64,000 nt of DNA from positions 26,794,787-26,858,786 of the forward strand of contig OZ038457.1 in assembly GCA_964036195.1 (NCBI GenBank), written 5' to 3'. The stretch is from Sphaerolaimus hirsutus. Lineage: Eukaryota; Nematoda; Chromadorea; Monhysterida; Sphaerolaimidae. Below the pieces are notes generated by a model. That model did no database searches, had not been told where the DNA came from, and was given only the letters and a program-made list of their open reading frames with translations. The translations under genes and the position numbers were made by a program. Below, one piece after another: positions 42,026 through 51,284 of this stretch (positions are counted from its first letter, which is position 1; the number at the start of each line of letters is the position of its first letter).

Positions 42026-42940
42026 CATGGTCCGGCTGAAAAGTCCCCGGGCAGTGCTCGCCATTTGCGCTAGGGGTAAGCTATGATCATAAAATTTTGA
42101 CAGGTTAAGGTATCAGGTGTTTTGAGTTTTCACCCAAAATTTCACCCCTCTAGCTCCACCCACTGCGGAACTGTGAGGGTTACAATTTCGGTCATTTTGT
42201 ACTGATGTACAAATGGTGCTCTAGCTCAATGCTGCTTTAAGCTGTGATCATGAAGCTTTGGCTAGTGTAAGCCACCAGTGTTGGCAATGTGCCAGCACTA
42301 ACCAACATTAGCTATGATATCATAAGCCTGGTTCATATTGTCATTACTGTCACTACTCTCACTACCAAATTCATCATTCTGCCTCTCCTTCTCAAAAAGT
42401 GGTTAATACAGGATGCATTTTGCATGCACACTGCTGTTGAACACAGGTAATGTGTCCACTAATGATCAGTAATGAAACATAGGGAAATTTTAAACACATA
42501 ACTCACTTACTGCACATTTCAAAACAACATTAAAATCATTGCATTACAACATGATCTCAGATGATCACTAAGAACATTCATCGAAGTTCCCACGTTTCTT
42601 GCACATCACCCTGATCTGCATATTGATTTTACCTTAATAGCAATGATGTTGATGAAAGTGTTGAATATTATCAGCACATTACCAACACTGGTGGCTTACA
42701 CTAGCCAAAGTTTCATGATCACAACTTAAAGCAGCGTTGAGCTAGAGCACCATTTGTACATCAGTACAAAATGACCGAAATTGTAACCCCCACAGTTCCA
42801 CAATGGGTGGAGCTAGAATTGTAAAATTTTGGGTGGTAACTCAAAACACCTGATATCTTAACCTGTCAACATTTTATGACCGTAGCTTACCCCTAGCGCG
42901 AATGGAGAGCACTGCCCGGGGACTTTTCAGCCCGACCATG
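42026..42940. mobile_element. TA-flanked foldback, CATGGTCCGGCTGAAAAG family, copy 2
   Basis: Arms (landmarks ggtccggctgaaaagtcccc and ggggacttttcagcccgacc) are inverted over about 300 bp, with TA on both sides. It matches the arms of 23282-24988 but has a different, shorter middle and no nested hAT element. Confidence 0.87.
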
Positions 42941-43493
42941 TACAAGATCTCGCGTTACATCGCACCAAATAGGTATGAAGATTCACATGTGATAAATTTG
43001 AAATCTCGGCCACATTTCGTTGTTTTTTCCGCAGACGGTTATCTAGCACATTTTTAGTCATAGCGAAAATGTAAACTTTATTGTCACAAACATTTAAAGA
43101 TGTTTGAAAAAAATCAGAGTTATTTCAATTTGAGGCCCCCATATCCCTTCAATCAATCGGTACAGTTATGTACACAATTTTCGTTTACACAATACACAAG
43201 GTCATTATGAGTGAACACAAGGTAGAGAATACTATAGGGAAAGCCTCAATGATGACTAGATTTTTACAACAATGTAAATAATTTAAAGCGAACACACGAT
43301 GGTGATGAAAAATAAATAAATGTGGGGTTTGCATTTTTGTCTGCAAAATTCCCACTTGGCACCGTGACTTCGGCCACACGTTGAATCTAAATATTAAAAT
43401 AATTTCGTGATTTGCATTCGGCCAGGGCTCGAACTTCGCCGACTAGATTCAAAAAATTCATAAGCTCTGACCCGGGTCGAATTTCGAGCCCTG
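42941..43493. other. gene-less stretch
   Basis: AT-rich and non-coding. A 70-bp palindrome (cagggctcgaacttcg ... cgaatttcgagccctg) lies at 43424-43493, directly abutting the next element's target duplication. Confidence 0.5.
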
Positions 43494-43501
43494 GTTGCTA
43501 C

Positions 43502-45056
43502 TAGGGTGTCAAATTTCCGTTTCCGTTTTCCGTTTCCGCCTTTCCACAGGAAAATTTTTTACCTTTCCGTTTTCCGTTTTCCGGCAGCCGAAAAATTTTT
43601 ACCTTTCCGTTTTCCGTTTTCCGGCAGCCGAAAAATTTTTACCTTTCCGTTTTCCGTTTTCCAGCAGCGGAAAATTTTTTACCTTTCCGTTTCCGTTTTT
43701 CCGGCCCATTTTTCCGTTTTCCGGCTGAAAATTTTTTACCTTTCCGTTTCCGTTTTACCAGGCCATTTTTCCATTTTCTGGCTCGATTTTCAGTTTTCTG
43801 GCATTTTTCCATTGTTTTTCCAATCTGTATTTATCTTCAATTGGTTCATCACATTGTGTTGTTTTTGTCTCTTGGAGCAGCATTGACAACTGGGATTTCA
43901 GGGTCAGTGAAACAGGTGCTGTGAACCCAATTGGGTCATATGCTGACACCAATAATTTATTCAAGTTTCGTCTGGTTGGTGTTGTGATGCTGTCAATTTT
44001 GGTGTTGATATTGCCAGCATGTCCATTCGGTGATTTTATTTCATGCCCATTACTGCGACAATTTTATTCACCTTTGGACTCCTGTCGTTTTCTGCTATTT
44101 CATTCATGACTGATCTGGAGTTTGACAGCCATTCCCTCATGTTCATAGAACATTGGTTAAATAAAGCTTTGACTTTGTAATATAGTTCTAAAGCTTCAAC
44201 TTCATTTGTGACACTCATGATGAAGTTATCAACGTAAATGTTGTTTATTATCATTGCCAACTGGTTTCGTTCCCCTTCATTCTGTTTTGTCGTCACAGAT
44301 CTCAATTATTCCCTTTTCTAGTTGGTTGTCCAAAACTTTCCGGTATTGTTCGAATAAGTGTGGATCTTTGTTGAATCTTCTTATCAGTGATTTAAACCGC
44401 ACCAAGGCTTCTGCTTTTCCCGTGGGCAGGTAACTGATACTCTCTTTATACGGCCAGTCAATATAGTATCGTTTGTTGTTGTCATTGAATTTTATGCTAT
44501 TTATTATCATCTCCTCTGCAATGTTGAATCTTATTATCATCAATTGCGTAGGAGTCATCAGTGATTCCCACTGCTTCTAGACTGTGAAATTGTTGTAGTG
44601 TTTCCTTTCCTATGGCCACTATGGCTACTTTTTGATGATATTTTGTTGGTTCAGTTAAGATTGAACTACAAGTGAAGTTACAGGCATGATCCATAGTTGC
44701 AGAATGTACAGCTACCACAATCAAAGCCAAACAGGCAAACCTGCATGCAGGTTTTCCTTCTGCAAATTTGTCTATTACTGTGCTAATTTCACTTTATTTT
44801 TTTCCGTTTCCGTGAAAATTTTGCTTTCCGTTTTCCGTTTTCCGGCATTTCATTTTTCCGTTTTCCGTTTTCCGGCCGACAATTTTTTTACCTTTCCGTT
44901 TTCCGTTTTCCGCTGAGTGAAAGTTTTTTACCTTTCCGTTTTCCGTTTTCCGGCCGACAATTTTTTTTTACCTTTCCGTTTTCCGTTTTCCGTAAAGTGA
45001 AAAAAATTTACCTTTCCGTTTTCCGTTTTCCGTAAAAAAATTTTTTTGACACCCTA
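43502..45056. mobile_element. hAT-type element, TAGGGTGTCAAA family, copy 2, carrying a BEL/Pao fragment
   Basis: Tips tagggtgtcaaattt and tttttttgacaccctA are inverted and flanked by an exact duplication GTTGCTAC (43494-43501 and 45057-45064). Both ends carry arrays of ttttccgttttccg (the complement of the copy 1 repeat), at 43515-43800 and 44800-45040. Between them is about 930 bp of degenerate BEL/Pao pol sequence on the minus strand. Copy 1 (697-1313) lacks that cargo. Confidence 0.93.
43830..44760 (-). pseudogene. broken BEL/Pao protease-RT fragment inside a hAT element
   Basis: The minus strand reads, in order, a FHSLEAVGITDD segment (44570-44620), the ENPYxxDWPY/FNKDPHLFEQY region (44310-44540), an NIYVDNF catalytic-box segment (about 44240) and a SAYDPIGFTAP segment (43910-43950). 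All are colinear with the window's own BEL Pol at roughly half identity, so it came from a different family member. About 145 codons of RT palm between GIIEI and NIYVDN are deleted near 44285; at least one further stop and one frameshift follow. It cannot encode an enzyme. Confidence 0.88.
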
Positions 45057-45064
45057 GTTGCTAC

Positions 45065-46106
45065 TGTGCGAAAACAAAACAATGCAAATCAAACACGGGT
45101 TCGTACTGGGTGCAATTTGCAAAATCATAACTTAAGACTATTGACGATTGGAGCGGTATCACTTTTCCACACTGAAATCCCATAACTAACGAAATTCGAA
45201 ACGATACCTACATAATGCAGGCGGCCAGTTAACTCTGTAAAGTGTAAAGACAAGTGTAAAATGTGATACAAAGTCGTCAATTGACATGCAAAGTGTCAAA
45301 ATTTAAGTGATAAAATCGTTTCTTTTTTGTTTTGATTGACATTTTACAGTCACTTGACATTACACTTTACAGGGCCCGGGACTGACCCTATTATACGACA
45401 TAACGTTTTTTGAAGAAAAAAATCCAATTGTTATGATTTTGCAGAATGGCCCAGCGTAAGCAAAAGTACTACCATATCAAAAATGCCCAGGAGACAAAAT
45501 GGTAAAAGTGACATTCAAAAGAAATTGTGACAATAAATAGAGTAGAGTCAAATCCATCTCCAGGAATTTGACATAAGTTATCAAATTCATGAAAAGACGG
45601 TAGCTTTTACAAAATGATATCAAAAAGTGAGCAATTGGTGAATTCATAAGTAAATTACATCCGACACCCTTAAATCGTTGCTTATTTTACATAAATAAGA
45701 CATACAAAATTAATCGAAGTATAAATAAATACACATTGATTACGTAACAGGGGCGAAATTCAAGCAGCCTTACGCTTTTCAAGGAGCCCGATCGATTGCA
45801 GCAGCGTTCCAAAATATCGGGAGATTTATAATTTTGTCCTTTTATGTTCATATTTAATTTTTATTTTATTTTATTTTCTGATTTAAAATAAAAAAATTAG
45901 AAAATCTTATTTATTCATATTTTCTCCAGGTACATCAGAATGGATGGGAATATATTTATTTTTTGTGAAGTACATAAAAAAATATTTCACTTATATTCAT
46001 AGTTTCTCCGCGTTTTTTCAGAGCGATGAAACTATATATCTTTTTTTGGAGATATTTTCTGGGAGCCTCTGCCGATCAGAAAACCATTTAATCGGGCAAT
46101 ATAAAT
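45065..46106. other. mostly gene-less stretch with a CAGTCCCG-family MITE
   Basis: A CTGTAAAGTGT/ACACTTTACAGGGCCCGGGACTG MITE lies at 45224-45386. The rest is AT-rich; one exon-like segment (45445-45501, + strand) is listed separately. The downstream part looks like 3' UTR or intergenic DNA. Confidence 0.5.
45445..45501 (+). CDS. possible isolated WW-domain exon
   Basis: A 57-bp segment is bounded by a good acceptor (ttatgattttgcag) and a GT donor (gtaaaa). It reads MAQRKQKYYHIKNAQETKW, which fits the core of a WW domain (YY, then Asn, Thr and the second Trp), closest in style to PIN1-like domains. No partner exon was found on the + strand, so this may be chance or a retained fragment. Confidence 0.3.
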
Positions 46107-46620
46107 GAGGCGTCGAATTCTAAAAGTCGACAAGTCCAAATTTGGAAAATTTGAGTTAACCCCGTGAAAATGATCTGGGGATGGTCCCTCTCATTTTTCA
46201 AAATTTTCCATAAATTTTCCTACCTCACATTCCCCTATACGACCATGCCAAATTTGACCATTTTGGGGGAAAATGGAGAAAATTTGGGCAAGAAGTCGAC
46301 AAGTACGCCTAGTTTTTGGGCAAAAAGTCGACAAGTCCACCTTGTGCAGCCTTTTTTGTTGGGACAAAAAAAGCAAGAAATGTGTTAAGTCCGCTATGGG
46401 CAGTGATTTCTAAAAGTCGACAAGTACAAAAATAGCCCATAAGGCAAATTTTTTCAAGCTGGGAACAAAAATGTTTGCAAGTGCAAGAAGTCGACAAGTC
46501 CACTCCCCTGCCCATAAAATTTTTTTGGGCAAGAAGTCGACAAGTCCATGCCTGATTAGAGCTAAAAGTCGACAAGTCCATTTCATTAACGCAAGAAGTC
46601 GACAAGTCCACTTTTGTTTA
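46107..46620. repeat. GAGGCGTC element with eight AAGTCGACAAGTCC motifs
   Basis: It starts at the tip gaggcgtcgaattctaaaagtcg. The motif aa(g/a)aagtcgacaagtcc recurs about eight times, separated by 20-100 bp of AT-rich spacer. The opposite tip is not present before the adjacent tandem array. A complete copy is at 55561-56449. Confidence 0.7.
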
Positions 46621-46635
46621 CTGAACATTGTTTGT

Positions 46636-47495
46636 AAAAGTAGTGCCATTTCCATGGCGTTGGCGCCATTTTTATGGAGTGGCACTATTGACTCCAAAGT
46701 AGCGCCATTTCCATGGCGTTGGTGCCATTTTTATGGAGTGGCACTATTGACTCCAAAGTAGCGCCATTTCCATGGCGTTGGCGCCATTTTTATGGAGTGG
46801 CACTATTGACTCCAAAGTAGCGCCATTTCCATGGCGTTGGCGCCATTTTTATGGAGTGGCACTATTGACTCCAAAGTAGCGCCATTTTTATGGCGTTGGC
46901 GCCATTTTTATGGAGTGTTGCTGTTGACTCCAAAGTAGCGCCCTTTCCATGGCGTTGGCGCCATTTTTTTGGAGTGGCACTATTGACTCCAAAGTAGCGC
47001 CATTTCCATGGCGTTGGCGCCATTTTTATGGAGTGTTGCTGTTGACTCCAAAGTAGCGCCATTTCCATGGCGTTGGCGCCATTTTTATGGAGTGGCACTA
47101 TTGACTCCAAAGTAGCGCCATTTCCATGGCGTTGGCGCCATTTCTATGGAGTGTTGCTGTTGACTCCAAAGTAGCGCCATTTCCATGGCGTTGGCGCCAT
47201 TTTTTTGGAGTGGCACTATTGACTCCAAAGTAGCGCCATTTCCATGGCGTTGGCACCATTTTTATGGAGTGTTGCTGTTGACTCCAAAGTAGCGCCATTT
47301 TTTTTGGAGTGGCACTATTGACTCCAAAGTAGCGCCATTTCCATGGCGTTGGCGCCATTTTTTTGGAGTGGCACTATTGACTCCAAAGTAGCGCCATTTC
47401 CATGGCGTTAGCGCCATTTTTCTGGAGTGGCGCTATCAACTCCAAAATGGCGCCATTTCCATGGCGTTGGCACCATTTTTCTGGAGTGGCACTAC
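46636..47495. repeat. 59-bp tandem repeat, about 16 units
   Basis: The unit is aaagtagcgccatttccatggcgttggcgccattttt(a/t)tggagt followed by either ggcactattgactcc or gttgctgttgactcc. The two endings alternate from about unit 6 onward. One unit (near 47290) is truncated. Long frames across it are repeat translations. Confidence 0.92.
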
Positions 47496-48030
47496 ACTTT
47501 TTTTCAAAAAAATTTTTAATATTTTTTTAAAATATTTTTTTCAACATTTTTTCAAAATTTTTTTCAAAATTTTTTTCAAATTTTTTAACAATTTTTTTAA
47601 AAAAATTTTTTTTAATTTTTTTTAAAATTTTTTTATAATTTTTTTTTTAAATTTTTTTTATTTTATTTTATTTTTTTATTATTTTTTTAAAAAGTTTTTT
47701 TCTTTTTTTTTGTTTCAATTTTTTTCTTCAATTTTTTTATTTTTTTAAATATTTTTTCTTAAATTTTTTTTTCTTTTTTTCAAATTTTTTTATTATTTTT
47801 TTCAATTTTTATTCAAATTTTTTATATATAATTTTATTTAATTTTTTTTCACATTTTTTTTGTTACAATTTATTTTTCAATTTTTTTTTTTTTTTTTATT
47901 TTTTTTTTTAAATTTTTCACATTTTTTTTTATTTTTTTAAAAAAATTTTTATAAATTTTTTTTCCAATTTTTTTTTCAAATTTTCTTTAAATTTTTTTTT
48001 CTCAAATTTTGTGTTTAAATTTTTCCATTT
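47496..48030. repeat. T-rich low-complexity tract
   Basis: About 530 bp of (T)n broken by short A runs. No coding sense; may be a sequencing or assembly weak point, since a gap follows 370 bp later. Confidence 0.85.
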
Positions 48031-48396
48031 CCTTGGCTCCGTTCCAATGCAAGAGTCTTGTATGATAGGGCCAACACTAGATATATAACCATGTATATGA
48101 ATGAAAATAGAGATTATGAAGGTGGAAATTGGCAAAGTAGAGCAAATTTGACAATTTTTAGCTAACTTTGAGTTTTCACTCTCATTCGTATAATACACAA
48201 CTGATAAGTGGGATGAGGGCCACGTTCTGATACATGACCCAATCCGTTCCAATCCTTTGAATATGGCGACGCAAAAATGACATCATGCACTCTCCACTGG
48301 AGAGATTGACACAAATGTTTGTAGGGTGATACGTCTGCCAACTTATACATAATTTTATTTATTGAGTTTTATCAATTTTGCTTATCAATTATTTCA

Positions 48397-48596
48397 NNNN
48401 NNNNNNNNNNNNNNNNNNNNNNNNNNNNNNNNNNNNNNNNNNNNNNNNNNNNNNNNNNNNNNNNNNNNNNNNNNNNNNNNNNNNNNNNNNNNNNNNNNNN
48501 NNNNNNNNNNNNNNNNNNNNNNNNNNNNNNNNNNNNNNNNNNNNNNNNNNNNNNNNNNNNNNNNNNNNNNNNNNNNNNNNNNNNNNNNNNNNNNNN
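48397..48596. other. assembly gap (200 N)
   Basis: Exactly 200 N, probably a placeholder of unknown true length. It falls inside a CAGGGGTCTCC-type element whose left tip is therefore not visible. Confidence 0.99.
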
Positions 48597-49372
48597 GAGA
48601 AATTTCGCCCCAATTTTCGCTCACAATCGCTAATTTTCGTACTTTCGTATTTTCGCTAAACTAATTTTCAAAGTTTTTAACCTTCAAAATCACGGTTTGC
48701 GCCTATACACATGTTTATATACATGCTTTAGCCAAGGACGTAGCCAGGGGGGGGGGGCGGGGGGGGGGCGGCCGCCCCCCCCCCTTCCCGGGTCGAACAG
48801 AAAAATATGCCAGAAATGGCACTTCCGTAAGGCGATTTTGTCGATCGTTCGCAAAAATTTTGCGCGCAAGCGCGCATTTCGTCGCCGCTGAGTACATTTA
48901 GTTCATACCTATAGTTCGGGACAACAAAAAAACACTCAAAATCTGTCCCCGTCGCAGTATAAGTATGTAAAATACCTATATATATGGCAGTATTTGGCGC
49001 CAATGCCAACGCCAATGGCGCCATGGCATGGCGCCTACGAATGGTGCTGGCGCCAAGGCGCCATTCCTTTACAGCTGGGGTCAAAATTTAGGGGGGGGGG
49101 GCGCCGCCCTCCCCCGTTCGCCGGGCTCCGTATACAATCCGCCCCCCCCCCCGCTCAAAAATCCTGGCTACGTCCCTGGCTTTAGCCTATTTTAGCTACT
49201 CTTAAACTGTTTTCACCGATTTTCCCCTTTCTACCTTCTATGCATTGAAAAAGCCTATATAGTTTGCCCCTGCGAGCCCCCCCCAGAAAAATTTTCAGCT
49301 ATCTATCCCGTCCAGAGGAGCAATTTGCTATCTATCCAACCCCCGCGATGGCCAAAATCTTGGAGACCCCTG
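48597..49372. mobile_element. CAGGGGTCTCC-type hAT MITE (left end in gap), hosting a CAGGGACGTAGCC MITE
   Basis: The familiar gagaaatttcgccccaattttcgctc core resumes after the gap. The right tip is ttggagacccctg (49372). The host is split at 48733-49178 by a nested element. Confidence 0.8.
48733..49178. mobile_element. hAT-type MITE, CARGGACGTAGCCAGG family
   Basis: Tips caaggacgtagccagg and cctggctacgtccctg are flanked by an exact duplication GCTTTAGC (48725-48732 and 49179-49186). The interior has poly-G/poly-C, gcgcgcaagcgcgca (48864) and ggcgcca hairpins. Confidence 0.93.
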
Positions 49373-49374
49373 AG

Positions 49375-51243
49375 CGTCACGATATAAAATTAACTACCTA
49401 TGCTCTATCACAAAGGAAAGATGTAACCACATAATTAACCAAAACTTAGTTGACACTAATTATGATGTCAATTAGTGTGTGTGGCCGTATATGTGAACTG
49501 GGGCCCAATTTCTGTCGGCCCACTCAAAAAAGAGCAAGTAACGTAGAAAAAATTCGGAAAATGATGCAAAATGTGCGGGGCCAGTGCTAGATGTCGTCGC
49601 AGTGCTCAACTCGATTTTCGAAATTTTTACGTTATCCACTTTTAGAAATGGACGCGCCAATTTAGGAACTACAGATATGGGCCCCCACCATAGGGGATTT
49701 TGAGGGTAGCATTTTAGGGGGGGGGGGGGGTCGGCCCCCGAACTAAGGAATGGCTTGGTGGAAATGTTGAAATTTTGATATATTAAAGTTTCAGGTCGGG
49801 GCTAATTACAAGTCCGAGGAAATTTCGCTACGACCCCCCTGACTGGAGATAGGGTGGGTCTATAAAAATGTCGTTTTTGCGAAATTTTTCGGTGTCGCTC
49901 AGAACATGTTAACTTTGCACAGCAATAACTCGGTGATTTGTCAACCGATTTTTGTCGTTTAACTTTCAGTAACATCACAAATGTTTGGAGAGTTTATTTC
50001 TGAGGTCAAATCGGTGATATTCAATTTTGTATATATCGATTTGGCCGAATTTCCGGGTGTAAAATTTCCCGCAAAATTTTCTTTTTAAACATGCTATCTT
50101 ATACTCATGATCGAGAGAAACTCAAAAATACAAAAATGAGATCGATAGCTCTTTCCAATCAAAAGTTATGGCACTTCAAACTTTCGCCTTTCATCCACAC
50201 AAATAACCACACGAAGAACTTCAAAACTCCATATCTGGACCATTTCTTGCCGATTTTCATCAATAAGCACTTAAAATGATTGGAATAATCTGGAAATTTC
50301 GTTTTCGTTGTCTATTTATATACATATTTTTATCCTGATAATTACACAGAAGAATTTGCATTGCTTTGTTGTACGGGGAATCTGATTGAATATATGTATA
50401 CATAAATAGACAACAAAAATGAAATGTTCTAAGGTTATTCTAATCATTTGAGGTGCTCATTGACAAAAATCGGCCAAGAAATCGTCCAGATATGGAGTTT
50501 TGAAGTTGCGTGCATTGTTCTTCATGTGGTTTTTTGTGTGGATGGGAGGCGAAAGTTTCAAGTGCTTTAACTTTTGATTGGAACGAGCTATCGATCTCAT
50601 GTTTTTATTTTTGAGTTTCTCTCGATCAGGAGTATAAGATAGCATGCCCAAAAAGAATTTTTTGCAGGAAGATTTTCATTCCGAAATTGGGCCAAATCGA
50701 TATATAAAGTATTAAATGTCACTGATTTGACCCAAAAAATGAACTCTCCAAACATTCATGATTGCATGTTTCATTACAAGTTTGCATGTTCTGGGCGACA
50801 CCCAAATTTTTTCGCAAAGGTACGTTTTTACAGACCCACCCTATCTCCAGTCAGGGGTGTCGTAGCGAAATTTCCTCGGACTTGTAATTAGCCCCGACCT
50901 GAAACCATAATATGTGAAAATTTCAACATTTTACACCAAGCCGTTCCTTAGTTATTAGCACGTGCTCGGGGGCCGACCCCCCCCCTAAAATGCTACCCTT
51001 AAAATCCCCTATGGCCCCCACACACTGGATGTCAACTGAATTCGTGTCAACTAAATGTCAACTGAATTTAAGTGATACTGTGATTTCAACTTATCTATCT
51101 GATAGAGCATAGTTAATTTTACACCATGACACTTCATTTTCATTGTTCCTGTCAAATGTGATGCTTTTTACAAACTTCTTGTTTTATTCAATTGACACTG
51201 AGTTGACGCGAATTTGCGGTGTTAACTAGTGCGTGTGGGCCCT
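49375..51243. repeat. 1.8-kb foldback with arms of about 900 bp
   Basis: Left landmarks (cataggggattttgag at 49692, ggtcggggctaatta at 49794, tgatcgagagaaactc at 50109, tgtctatttatata at 50309) are mirrored by gaccccgacct-type and ctcaaaatcc-type landmarks on the right (gagtttctctcgatca at 50613, ttagccccgacctg at 50887, aaaatcccctatgg at 50999). The arms are diverged. The centre is near 50350. It sits where the DNAJC16 3' end should be. Confidence 0.85.
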
Positions 51244-51284
51244 ATATGCCATTAATATCAACAGAAAAACGCGAGCGAACGCAC

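Noticed and set aside
45755-45850. Candidate last exon of DNAJC16 on the minus strand (SRYFGTLLQSIGLLEKRKAA then stop)
   Set aside because: An in-frame TAA lies directly upstream with no AG acceptor between, so it cannot be spliced in.
46862-47358. Minus-strand frames repeating MALLWSQQQHSIKMAPTPWKW
   Set aside because: The 59-bp tandem array translated; unit-length indels would break it and it has no gene context.
49472-49660. Minus-strand 62-codon frame considered as a DNAJC16 C-terminal exon
   Set aside because: No resemblance to the family, no phase-2 acceptor, and it lies in the foldback arm.
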